Positions 21,201-29,900 of a stretch of DNA of 64,000 nt are shown here, one piece after another (positions within the stretch are counted from its first letter, which is position 1; the number at the start of each line of letters is the position of its first letter). The notes beneath the pieces were generated by a model. The model did not search any database and was not told the DNA's origin. It was given only the letters and a program-made list of their open reading frames with translations. The translations under genes and the position numbers were made by a program. The stretch is from assembly GCF_014699005.1 (NCBI RefSeq), contig NZ_JACWZY010000001.1:1-64000 (forward strand), read 5' to 3'. Source of the stretch: Spirosoma profusum. GTDB lineage: Bacteria > Bacteroidota > Bacteroidia > Cytophagales > Spirosomataceae.

Positions 21201-23283
21201 TACCCGGTAGCAGCGCGTGAGTTTGGGTTGGGCCACCATAGTTGCCCAGGGTTGACAGCAGGGGGGTGACGCCCACAATGTTGTTATTAACTCCGTTAGT
21301 TAGGCCACCCGAACCACCCGTGCCGATTACATTGTAGGAAGAGGAACTGATCGTGCCACCATCATTATTAATGTCATTGGCTGCTGTTCCTGCCTGATTG
21401 GTGTTGCCAGCGATGATACAATTTTTAAATGTGACGGTACTGTTATTGTAGATAGTGATGCCTCCCCCATTACTTTTATTCTGGCTGATGGTGGTGTTGA
21501 TAATAGATTTATCACCTACACCCGATACGGCTCCTCCTACGTTTTCGGCAGTATTATTGCTGAATGTGCAGTTGGTGATAGTGATCGTAGTTGCTGCTCT
21601 ACTTTCCATCCCTCCACCACTTAAAGCCATATTGCCTGTAAATAAACAATTGGCAACTGAGGCATTAGCACTGCCTGTAAACAATCCACCACCTGAAGTC
21701 GCTGAGTTCGAGATAAAGGTGCTATTTGTAATACTTAGGAATGAGCCATCGTGCACGACGCCACCACCGCCACCCGTATTCAAATTCAACACTGCTGAGT
21801 TTCCTTCAAAGCGGCAGTTCGTAACTGTTAGCCTCCCTCCGATCGCATTCTGTACACCCCCACCGTTCTCATTAGTCTGATTATTCCTCAAAATACAGTT
21901 AGATAGGGTCAGCGTGCCAAAGTTTTTGATTCCCCCGCCTTCAGACTGATCGGCGAAGCCATCGGCAATCGTAAACCCATCGAAGCTGACAGTGTTCGTA
22001 TTAGGAATAGTAAAAATACGATAGTTCCCTCCCGAGTTTCGACGGACGGTAAGGTTGCTGGCTCCCGGCCCGATGAAGGTAATGTCTTTAGTAATATCGG
22101 GCAGCACACTGGCCAGGTTAATCGTGCCACTCACGCTAGCTGTAATGGTAAAGGGACCAGGGCAGGTAGTGGCCGCTATATCGAGCATGGCCTGTCTCAA
22201 GCTTCCCGCTCCTGCATCATTCGTGTTGGTGACGGTGTAGGTGCTGGAACAAACGTAATAGGTAAATGGCACTATATACGTGCAACTCCCTCCCTGTGGT
22301 GTTATTTTGGCGTAGAGTGTATGCAAACCCACCGATAAGCCCGATGGTGTAAACGTATTGGGAGCGGTGAACGTACCGGCCGACGTAGTAGCAGCAGTGT
22401 TTGAATAAATACCGTTGACCGTTCCGTTGTACGTACCACCATAGGTAAAGATGGGCGTGGGGGAATTGTTAACGATAACAGAAGGATTCGTACTATTTAC
22501 AATCGCATTACCGGTTCGGCTTCCATATTTTAGAACACCATTGTTGGTGAACGTACCATCCGGATTGTTTAATGCGCCACTAATTTGAACCAAACCCAAA
22601 TTTGTAAAATTATCCACAGCATTTACTTCATCTGCAAAAATTCTACCACACGCATTATTGGTTATTGATACATTTGAGCCTGATAACCCGTCTATATTTC
22701 CCGTTGTAATTGTACCGCTGTTACTTATTGTAGCTGTAGAAGTAGGCCATAGGGTAAACGCTTTTCCGGGAGGTATCGTTATACTCCCTGAAGAGTTATT
22801 TATAATATTTAGTGAAGTATTTTCCAATGCCATAAGATAGTTTGTATGCGAAAGTCTTCCACTATTTATTAGTGTAGCACTGACAGGATTAGTAGTATTA
22901 TCAGAATTTTTAGAATACAATGCGCTCGAATTGATAGTACCATTATTCTGCAAAAGACTCCCTGGGGCCAGTTGTATTGCAAATTCAGTGTCTGATAAAT
23001 TTAGAGTGCAACCACTTTGGACTAATAGGTTTGTATTAGATTGTACAGCTAAAAACTGAATATTAACAGTTAAACCATTGCTGATTATAGGGTAATTTCC
23101 CGTTTGATTAGGGTCGATGTAGACTCTATCGTTTGCAATAGGTACTCGTCCAAGACTCCAATTGGAAGGTGTATTCCAGTCTGTATCAGTGGTCCCTCTC
23201 CATACTATTAAAGTTTGAGCAATTGACTTGAAGCTTGTTGTTAAGCAAAGTCCCAGGAAGAGAAGGTAAAACGTTCGGTTCAT
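15265..23283 (-). CDS. Giant modular secreted protein: beta-helix, Ig-like and cysteine-bracketed modules
   Basis: A 2672-residue exported protein, probably a surface adhesin or matrix component. In order: signal peptide (1-23); a W-rich module (IVWRGTTDTDWNTPSNWS, about 27-100); beta-strand repeats; a right-handed parallel beta-helix with polymorphic-membrane-protein-like repeats (GSLRQAMLD, then many GGG/NCxF repeats, about 350-720); a long run of Ig-like and Thr/Ser-rich repeats with recurrent SATLTC-type strands; a second beta-helix portion (about 920-1330); putative-Ig (He_PIG) domains of the type LPTGL..T..G; two cysteine-bracketed modules (DNA about 16638-16905 and 15784-16050); and a C-terminal 63-residue domain with WSCGTVP and NHAVALP. 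It lacks a T9SS type A tail; the C-terminal domain is shared with three other proteins here and may replace it. Confidence 0.8.
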   Translation of the reverse strand: MNRTFYLLFLGLCLTTSFKSIAQTLIVWRGTTDTDWNTPSNWSLGRVPIANDRVYIDPNQTGNYPIISNGLTVNIQFLAVQSNTNLLVQSGCTLNLSDTEFAIQLAPGSLLQNNGTINSSALYSKNSDNTTNPVSATLINSGRLSHTNYLMALENTSLNIINNSSGSITIPPGKAFTLWPTSTATISNSGTITTGNIDGLSGSNVSITNNACGRIFADEVNAVDNFTNLGLVQISGALNNPDGTFTNNGVLKYGSRTGNAIVNSTNPSVIVNNSPTPIFTYGGTYNGTVNGIYSNTAATTSAGTFTAPNTFTPSGLSVGLHTLYAKITPQGGSCTYIVPFTYYVCSSTYTVTNTNDAGAGSLRQAMLDIAATTCPGPFTITASVSGTINLASVLPDITKDITFIGPGASNLTVRRNSGGNYRIFTIPNTNTVSFDGFTIADGFADQSEGGGIKNFGTLTLSNCILRNNQTNENGGGVQNAIGGRLTVTNCRFEGNSAVLNLNTGGGGGVVHDGSFLSITNSTFISNSATSGGGLFTGSANASVANCLFTGNMALSGGGMESRAATTITITNCTFSNNTAENVGGAVSGVGDKSIINTTISQNKSNGGGITIYNNSTVTFKNCIIAGNTNQAGTAANDINNDGGTISSSSYNVIGTGGSGGLTNGVNNNIVGVTPLLSTLGNYGGPTQTHALLPGSPAINAGTNTGAPATDARGINRVGNTDIGSFESRGFNMVLTSGNNQNTTVSTAFANPLRVAVTANQAIEPVNGGVVTFAGPGLGASINPVSVTASISGAVAPASVTANATSGGPYSVTASANGASPSRIFNLTNTFATPTIANFSASPAVVCSGSPVTFTATIGNVTGNYNYTLTNGSSPLSGTASGNFSLNVTTSGSGTQNFTLLVSNGGQSATAVTSLMVGQSGVTRLYVKANATGANTGLNWQDAFTDLQSALLYPCVGSLREIWIARGVYKPRSGAISDAFSMLPDVAIYGGFEGTEMDLSQRPPITLSNPSSTTLSADIDGDGTVANNSRYIIYNTLRLTNTAILDGAVITPPLSGTGTGAIMNNSNGDPNETSPEAQFGSECSPQFRNLLFTGYTAGNDQSNSSGIFVVNTPRKGGVTNPSFVNCVFRDNTRGGIYNDVRDDASSLSPTQLNPVFTNCVFANSSNVSLLTYNSGNGQLLTRFVNCSFLNLSGGVSSNSARPNAPVSLVFSNCVLWNTGGSSTFRNQAGSSQVVTTQYSLLDQAITGYTSGPGNLTTTSSPYVSANDPTLPNTSPAVNAGDPASVTVASGPYSATNLPATDAASNPRIIGIRVDMGALEVQNPAAPVPTITGLAASPTTVCAGSPITLTATIGNFTGDYGWSLSNGGPPIGSPGPTSTTSLSVVVPAIGSGPQTYTLTVTSNGQSTTATANVTVNSLPTANLTNNGPLSCTLTNVTLTASGGTSYTFANSGGVIGTPGASNTVVVTNSGTYSVSVANASGCVSTTTTTVGTSTATVTVSNPSTTTATLGIPFSQTFTAGGGVTPRSFSLASGTLPTGLSLATTGVLSGTPTQSGIFPIMVRATDANGCSGVSATYSLTVNTAAPVAQPDSYTTLANTILNASSVLGNDAGTALTIVQYQTLSTQGGAVSMNSNGTFTYSPAFNYIGADSFTYTIQDNIGQQAIGIVSLTVNPQTPTIAGFAASSSAVCVGSPFTFTATVGNVTGSYNYTLTNGSSSTIGATSGTNFSQNLVASGNGSQSFTLTVTSNGQSATATTSITVNALPTAGLTNNGPLTCSQTSVTLTASGGTSYTFANPSGQVITGSGNTRVVSTAGTYSVTAANANGCVSTTTTTVSSNTSVPTASILTPTSTTLTCTTTSISLTATGGGTYRWDDSATSAVRSVTAGGTYSVTVTSSGCSSTTSLTIYQDNNAPTVSITPSSATLTCAMSSVSLSAVGIGTYRWNTGAITQSISATSANTYSVTITATNGCTASASVVVGQNTSAPSVSINPSSVTLTCATPSVSLSAIGTGTYRWSTGATTPSISATSATTYSVTLTGSNGCTVTTSVQVFQNTTPPSVSISVNPSLTITPGQNATLTASGASTYLWSTGVSTTAIVVNAPSVYSVTGTVGNCSGQASVTALQTSPPTGTFAITAITNHSCQQIASNRYVISFTPQYSGLNGQPVSFSIAGEIFPTTAPGPYTLQLYTDNPTLILHAQQTGTPGEASYTYNWLDICQNPMPNTPPRVDQLLTNQVARVGQGFGYTLPQTTFTDNESPQSLSITVNGLPAGLTFTPPYQIGGVPTLAGTSSVTVTATDPGGLTVATTFVLTVVDPSAANTPPTLANPVPNQVAVQGQSFSLSLANTFTDAQTPQALTLASSGLPTGLTLTGTSISGTPSLSGTSTVSLTATDSGGLSATATFAINVLPSSVTATGPFAITGVNPLTCTQIANNRYDISFLPQYSGLNGQAISFWVEDEMSPTTATGPYSLQLYNDNPIVILKAQQAGSAGVASFTYNWLSFCRNPQPNTPPRVNQALTDQVAKVGEAFGYTLPQTTFTDNESPHSLSLTVSGLPTGLNFSPPTQIGGIPSVTGVSSVTVTATDPQGLTVSTSFILRVIDSNNCRSASGAITSMKAGNWNDPTVWSCGTVPTQTDRVLLNHAVALPAGYVAQALSLGYGIGGKLTYQANSRLRLGF

Positions 23284-23768
23284 AAAAATTGAGTTTTAAA
23301 TGGCTAATTGATTGAGGTATATCGTGGATGTATCCGAGTTATTTTTCTATTGTGCACCGTCAACGTGTACAATCGTTAGGTGATTGAATGAATAACCAGC
23401 GCTACGTTCCAGGCACGTAGTGATTGCCCGCACTAAAGACGTATCGGGTTGGCGTACTGGCTGCTTTACTAGACTATGTTCATGTATGGGTTGGAGCTGA
23501 AACGTTACGTTACTCTATCATTATGGGTTAACTCCTGAGCCAGCCGTTGACCGGTGGCCCTTCTCGATAAATAAGTCCAGTAAATATCTGAATAATGACA
23601 GGCTGGATTAAGTGTGGATAGAAGTCGATTTAGGGGGGCAAGTTCACTAAACGGTCATCGCTGTGCTAACACTCTCGTCGCATTCATTAACACTCTCGTC
23701 GCATCGAGCAAAAAAAGCCCGGAAATCCGGGCTTTTAAAGAAATATGTTCACTTGAATGTAATTGTAA
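23284..23768. other. Intergenic region with direct repeats and terminator
   Basis: About 485 bases between two minus-strand giant genes. The part next to 23284 must hold the promoter of the 2672-residue gene. A 17-bp direct repeat TAACACTCTCGTCGCAT occurs twice (23667-23683 and 23688-23704, period 21). The terminator of the next gene is at 23713-23736. No RNA gene was recognised. Confidence 0.5.
23713..23736 (-). terminator. Terminator of the FG-GAP repeat gene
   Basis: AAAAGCCCGG and CCGGGCTTTT form a 10-bp stem with a 4-nt loop, with a T-run on the minus strand, 33 bases after the stop codon at 23769. Confidence 0.85.
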
Positions 23769-26750
23769 TTAATTGGTATTCAATTTCAAGTTACTGAAAG
23801 AGTTGAACAGTAGTCTCCCCGAAGGGCCATAAATCACTCGCTGCGCAACTCCCTGATAACTAGTCGGCAACGTAACGGCGTGGTTTACCGTCACCACATC
23901 GCTGATTAGTGGCAGACGCCCGCACGACCAAACACTGATATCGTTCCAGTTGCCCGCCTTCACCGTAACCATCGATAAACAGGGCGGATAAATCGTTAGC
24001 TGAAACGTAGTAAAAACCGATAATCCACCCGGATCAGTCGCCACCACCGTTACGCTCACTGGCGACCCTACTGTGCTGGATGGCGTACCCGTGATGGTTG
24101 AGGGCGATACGAAACTCAAACCTGCCGGCAAACCACTTACCGATAGAACCAGATTAACAGGTGTTTCGGGGTCGGTAAAGGTGTTGGCTGCAATCGTGTA
24201 ACTGAAGCTCTGACCCACCGTAGCCGACTGGGGCGGAATCGCATTTGCCACCGTGGGCGAACAGTTCTGATAGCTGACGTTGAGCGAAGCCGTGGAGGTG
24301 CAACCTGCCGCGTTTCGAGCCGTGACCGAGTAAAGACCTGGATTGCTGAGTATGGCCGTATTGCCCGCCGAACCACCTTGTTGGCTGGCCCCTGCACTGA
24401 AACTATAGCTGGTAAAGCCAGCCGTAGCCGTCAGTGTAGTACTTGCTGCTGAACAGGTTAAGGGGTTACTAACGGTCAGGTTCAAGGGCGAAGGCGTCGT
24501 ATTGCTGATGACTGTCGCAGACGCCCTGGCAGTACACCCATTAACTGCTGTAAGGGTCACCGAATAGGTACCTGTGGTATTTACCGAAATAGCTGTTGTT
24601 GTGGCTCCCGTACTCCAGAGAAGCGTTCCTGAGCCTATGGCTGACAGAGACACCGTAGGATTCGTACAGGTTAACGTAGCACTGCTCGGGCTGATACTTA
24701 CCGTGGGGACCGAACTATCCTGATTGACTGTTACAGACGTAGTACTAAAACAGCCCGTTGCTGCATTCGTCACAGTGACAGAATACGTGCCTGCGGTATT
24801 CGCCGAAATAACTGACGTAGTGGCTCCCGTGCTCCATTGATAGGCTGTTCCACCCGATGCTGTCAAATTGACCGAAGGACTCGCACAGGTTAACGTAGCA
24901 GTGCTCGGACTGATACTCGCCGTGGGGCGCGCGTTTACTGTTACGTTGGTCGTTGCCCTCGTAATACCGTTGACATTGTTTACGGTCAACGTAAAGGACT
25001 GCGAACCCGAACCGCTGGTCGTAATAGCCTGACTAAAGGCCGTACTGGACGTATTGCCCGTAGTAGTACTGCTTCCGTTCGTGAGCGTATAGGCGTAGCT
25101 ACCCGTTATGCTACCAATCGTAGCCGTAAACGTAGCCGTTACACCCGAGCAAATTGGGTTCGGAGTTGCGGTAAGGCCGGTGATGGTGGGCGGCAAGGCG
25201 GTTGTAATATTGTATGTTGTATTATTGATAATGCCCTGAAAGACGCGACTATCAACGTCTTTGAAAACACCTTTCTGTATTTGGATGGCATAGGCCGTAC
25301 CACCACCCAGCGTTGCATTTGGGTTCACTACCCAGCTTGTACCGCTACCCGTTACGCGGGCATCCGTAACCGGAATTGTCTCAATAGTAGAATTAGTAGA
25401 TGTCTGAACAACAAGCAGATTTCCGGTACCTTTTGTTACGCTGCGGTCGAAGGTCAACGTAAAGTTAGATGTGGGTGATACGTTGGTTGCATTATCAGCC
25501 GGAACCGTCGATGACAGTATAGGTGGCGTGCCGCTTTGCTGCCATACGCCCAGGGTATTGCCTGTGCCCGTGTTCTCCCGGTCGATGATATCCACGTCGC
25601 CATCGTTATCGTAATCAAAGACAAACCAGCCTCCGTTGTTAAGCAGCTGACCAGCGAAACTTATCCCGGCAAAGGGCGTACCGGCGCTGGTGGCGTTGGG
25701 TATATCGGTAAAGCTGCCTGCGCCGTTGTTACGCACGTAGCCAAAGCCCGTTCCCTGGGTGTTGGTGCTCTGATAGAGAATATCAACGTCGCCGTCGTTA
25801 TCGTAATCGCCTGGAAGTATACGACCCGGAAAGGCCATGCTCATGGTAAAGGGATTGGTTACCGATGCGAACGTACCACTGTTGTTACGCCACACGCCAA
25901 GTGTATTGCCCGTACCCGTATTTTCCCGGTCGATGATATCCACGTCGCCATCGTTATCGTAATCAAAGACAAACCAGCCTCCGTTGTTAAGCAGCTGACC
26001 AGCGAAACTTATCCCGGCAAAGGGCGTACCGGCGCTGGTGGCGTTAGGTATATCGGTAAAGCTGCCTGCGCCGTTGTTACGCACATAGCCAAAGCCCGTT
26101 CCCTGGGTGTTGGTGCTCTGATAGAGAATATCAACATCACCGTCGTTATCGTAATCGCCTGGAAGTATACGGCCCGGAAAGGCCATGCTCATGGTAAAGG
26201 GATTGGTTACCGATGCGAACGTACCACTGTTGTTACGCCACACGCCAAGTGTATTGCCCGTACCCGTATTTTCCCGGTCGATGATATCCACATCGCCATC
26301 GTTATCGTAATCAAAGACAAACCAGCCTCCGTTGTTAAGCAGCTGACCAGCGAAACTTATCCCGGCAAAGGGCGTACCGGCGCTGGTGGCGTTGGGTATA
26401 TCGGTAAAGCTGCCTGCGCCGTTGTTACGCACGTAGCCAAAGCCCGTTCCCTGGGTGTTGGTGCTCTGATAGAGAATATCAACATCACCGTCGTTATCGT
26501 AATCGCCTGGAAGTATACGGCCCGGAAAGGCCATGCTCATGGTAAAGGGATTGGTTACCGATGCGAACGAAGACGGAATAAAGGCACTTGAAGTGGTTAG
26601 CGTTTTACTGGGTAGAAGCGGAATGGCAAAGCTGTTTCCCGAAAAGAAAAAGAGCGCGAATACTGCGAACAGAAACCTTAACTTAAACTTTGATGAGCAG
26701 ATAATTAAACAGTTTGCGACTATAGTCAACAGGTAAAAATTATTCTTCAT
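23769..26750 (-). CDS. Secreted FG-GAP/VCBS repeat and Ig-like protein
   Basis: A 993-residue exported protein. The N-terminus has a hydrophobic signal segment (about residues 25-45, FLFAVFALFFFSGNSFA). Residues about 62-409 are three almost identical 116-residue units, each carrying two calcium-binding-type loops DYDNDGDVD, as in FG-GAP/VCBS beta-propellers. An Ig-like domain with a SVTKGTGNLLVV segment (Big_5 type, about 420-525) follows, then several repeats with ATLTC/ANLTASGG strands, a He_PIG domain (LPAGLSFVSPSTITGTPSS), and the C-terminal domain with WSCGRLP and NHAVTLP shared with three other proteins of this window. The repeats are too alike to be ancient; see the repeat entry. Binding partner unknown. 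Confidence 0.8.
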   Translation of the reverse strand: MKNNFYLLTIVANCLIICSSKFKLRFLFAVFALFFFSGNSFAIPLLPSKTLTTSSAFIPSSFASVTNPFTMSMAFPGRILPGDYDNDGDVDILYQSTNTQGTGFGYVRNNGAGSFTDIPNATSAGTPFAGISFAGQLLNNGGWFVFDYDNDGDVDIIDRENTGTGNTLGVWRNNSGTFASVTNPFTMSMAFPGRILPGDYDNDGDVDILYQSTNTQGTGFGYVRNNGAGSFTDIPNATSAGTPFAGISFAGQLLNNGGWFVFDYDNDGDVDIIDRENTGTGNTLGVWRNNSGTFASVTNPFTMSMAFPGRILPGDYDNDGDVDILYQSTNTQGTGFGYVRNNGAGSFTDIPNATSAGTPFAGISFAGQLLNNGGWFVFDYDNDGDVDIIDRENTGTGNTLGVWQQSGTPPILSSTVPADNATNVSPTSNFTLTFDRSVTKGTGNLLVVQTSTNSTIETIPVTDARVTGSGTSWVVNPNATLGGGTAYAIQIQKGVFKDVDSRVFQGIINNTTYNITTALPPTITGLTATPNPICSGVTATFTATIGSITGSYAYTLTNGSSTTTGNTSSTAFSQAITTSGSGSQSFTLTVNNVNGITRATTNVTVNARPTASISPSTATLTCASPSVNLTASGGTAYQWSTGATTSVISANTAGTYSVTVTNAATGCFSTTSVTVNQDSSVPTVSISPSSATLTCTNPTVSLSAIGSGTLLWSTGATTTAISVNTTGTYSVTLTAVNGCTARASATVISNTTPSPLNLTVSNPLTCSAASTTLTATAGFTSYSFSAGASQQGGSAGNTAILSNPGLYSVTARNAAGCTSTASLNVSYQNCSPTVANAIPPQSATVGQSFSYTIAANTFTDPETPVNLVLSVSGLPAGLSFVSPSTITGTPSSTVGSPVSVTVVATDPGGLSVFTTFQLTIYPPCLSMVTVKAGNWNDISVWSCGRLPLISDVVTVNHAVTLPTSYQGVAQRVIYGPSGRLLFNSFSNLKLNTN
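25524..26567 (-). repeat. Three tandem 348-bp coding repeats, nearly identical
   Basis: Units span 26567-26220, 26219-25872 and 25871-25524 (minus strand), each exactly 348 bp (116 codons). Only scattered third-position changes separate them (for example ACGTCGCCG against ACATCACCG); the last unit changes only in its final residues (QQSGT instead of RNNSGT). This indicates recent duplication or ongoing gene conversion. Confidence 0.95.
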
Positions 26751-26904
26751 AAAACGAGGAGATTAAAAAATAGACGTGGTAGATGAAAGTCGTAAAACTA
26801 TATAATAAGTCCAATCATATTGAAATATACTAATCTATATTTCAACGACTTGGCTGTATTGTAACAAGTGTACGATACCTGACATTTTTTATGAAAAATC
26901 GCTT

Positions 26905-29900
26905 TTAGGTCGGCGTTGCTGGCTGGCGACCGTATTGCGAAGGGGAGACACCAAACCGCTCCTGAAAGGTTTTCGCGAAATAAGACAGGTTATCGAAGCC
27001 AACGGTGTAGGCTATCTGCGTCACGGTCTGCTCACCAGTAGTCAGTAGTTCAGCCGCCTTCATCAGCCGGATATCGCGAACAAAATTGGTCGGCGACGTA
27101 TCGAGTAAGGTTTTCAGCTTTCGGTGTAACTGCGAACGACTCAGATTGACAGTTTCAGAAAGAACTTCGACAGAGAATGCAGGTTCATCCAGGTGTTCGT
27201 GAACAACGGCTGTCAGTCGGTCGATGAATACTTGCTCGTTGGTTAACAGGGCCAGCGCAGGAGCAGAAGAATCTGCTGTGTCCGTTGCCACGTCGGCCGT
27301 TGCTACGTCGATCGTTACGTTTTGTTGGCGACCGAACCAGTTATACAAACGCTTCCGCTGTTCGAGCAGATTTCGTACTCTGATTTGCAGTTCGGTTCGG
27401 TTGAAGGGCTTGGTCAGGTAATCGTCGGCACCCAGCTCAAATCCTTCGATGCGGTCTTCGGTGGTGGCTTTGGCCGTCAGCATCACCACCGGAATGTGGC
27501 TGGTGGCCGGCTGGGTTTTCAGGGCCTGGCAAAATTCGAAGCCGTTCAGGCGGGGCATCATCAGGTCGCAAATCACTACGTTGGGCTGCAATTGCGTCGC
27601 TTTTTCCAGGCCATCCTGTCCGTCAATGGCTTCGAGAATCTGATAGTCTGATTCGAAAATGCTACGTACATAAGCCCGTATGTCGGCGTTATCGTCGATG
27701 ATGAGCAGCAGATTGGTCGATGCTACGTCGGCTGTCTGGACAAACGGTTGACTTTCGCCTGTCTGAAACGCTTCAGTCCGATTGATCGCAATTAATGGCT
27801 CAGTTTCCTGACCGTTTGCTACGTCCCAATCGGCAGCCAGATTCGCGGCTGGTGATTCGGTCCTGGGTCTGGCTATCGGAACAAGGGGCAAATCAACTGT
27901 GAACGTAGTGCCCTCACCCTCCTGACTCGTTACGTTGATCGTTCCACCAAGTACCTGAACCAGTTCGTTTACCAATGCCAAACCTACGCCCGTGCCTTCG
28001 TAAGCGCGATTCTCTTGCCCGTCGACCTGGTAAAATCGCTCGAAAATGTGTGTCAGATTCGTCGGTGAAATGCCAATGCCCGTATCCTGAATCTTGACAA
28101 TAACCTGTCTTTCGTTTGGATACCGAACGTTCATACGGACTTCGTTTCCCTCGGGCGTGAACTTAAAGGCGTTCGAAAGCAGGTTTGTGATGATTTTCTC
28201 CAGCTTATCACGGTCATACAGCGTCCACCAGCCCGTTTCTGACTGCTCGAATATGAATTTTATCTGTCGGCTCTGGGCCAGTGAACTGAACGAACTGGCC
28301 AGCGTACGGAAAAATACGGCAATATCGCCCGGCTCAGGTTCGGCCTTTAGCTGACCGGCTTCGAGTTTGCTGAGGTCGAGTAGCTGATTGATCAGCGTCA
28401 GTAGCCGTTTGCCGTTACGTTCCATCAGCGAGAGAACCTGCTCGGCTGGATATCGCTGTTTCAAGTCGGTCAGCGGGGCCAGAATGAGCGTAAGGGGCGT
28501 CCGAAATTCGTGAGAAATGTTTGTGAAAAACTGGGTTTTCAGACTATCCAGTTCCGACAGACGAATAGCTTCTTTTTGTTCAAAAGCGACCTTCTGCTCC
28601 AGCAACAGCCGTTGCGTCTGGAATCGGTACAGTTGCCAGCCAATAACCGCCAACACCAGAACGTAGCACAAATAGGCCCACCAACTGAGGTAAAAAGGCG
28701 GATGAACCCGAACCTGTAAGTCGACGGGTTTGCTCCAGGTTTGTCCATCGGCGGTTCCCATCATTTGAAACGTGTAACTCCCGGCAGGTAATTGGGCGTA
28801 ATTGGCAAAACGATTGGTACCTGCTTCGATCCAGCGTTTATCGATACCAGCGAGCCGGTAGCGATACCGATTTTTGGCGGAGTTGGCAAAGTCCATCACC
28901 CCAAATTCGAGTGTAAGCAGATTCTGGGTATGGGCCAGATCGATACGTTGCGTATTCTCAATGGTTTCAGACAAAATACCATCCGGGTTACCAACGCCAA
29001 CCGTTTCATTATTGATTTTCAGGCCAATCAGCTGCGCCTTCGGAACCTGACTGTTGGACCGGAGAACGTTACGTGCCTGAAACGTAGTGAGTCCGTGTAC
29101 GCCCCCAAAAAGCAATTCGCCCGAAGGTGTTTTAAAAAAGGAACCTGTATTGAATTCATCGTCCTGTAAGCCATCGGCTTTGGTGAAGTTACAGAACGTT
29201 TTTCGTTCAGGATTGAACAGCGCCAGTCCCCGGTTCGTGCTTAGCCAAAGGTTTTTAAACTCATCCGACAAAATGCCATATACGACTTTGTTCGGTAGCC
29301 CGTCCTTTTCCGTAAAATGATCGAACTGGCGGGTTTGCTTATTCAAGCGATTCAGACCACCGCCTTTTGTGCCGACCCAAAGGTATTTGTTGGGCTGATT
29401 AGGATCGTCGAGCAGGCTGGATACCAGGTCGTTGCTCAGGCTCTGCCGATCTTTCGTGCTGTTTTTGTAAAGAGAGAAAACGGGGTTTGTCAGTGGATGA
29501 TCGGCTCGGATAAGTCCTCGGGTTGTCCCAATCCAGAGTGTACCCGTCTGATCGAAATAGAGCGCACTGGTTTCGATCTCGGATATTTTCTGAGGTAAAA
29601 GTGACTGGTAGGAGAATACCCGGAACGTTTCGGTTTTCGGATCGAACAAAAGCAGTTTGCCATCTAAAAGCCCTGTCCAGAGCCGCCCCTGATTATCTTC
29701 AACGGTCCGGTTATTATAGAAACCAAAGGCAGTGTTTGGAGGTAGTTTATACTTTTTGAGAAGTTTCCAGTCCGACGAAAATTTGAACAGACTCATTTCC
29801 TGATTCTGGAAATTCGTGTTCGATATCCAGAATGTTCCCTGGCGATCCTGCATCATATAACGCGCCCGTTTGTCGGCTGGCGGTAAGTTGGCAGGCAAAA

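Noticed and set aside
25536..26591. Long plus-strand open frame of 351 codons opposite the FG-GAP repeats
   Set aside because: It is antisense to the three 348-bp repeats and is open only because the repeat has a fixed codon pattern; the product is itself a repeat with no signal or family.
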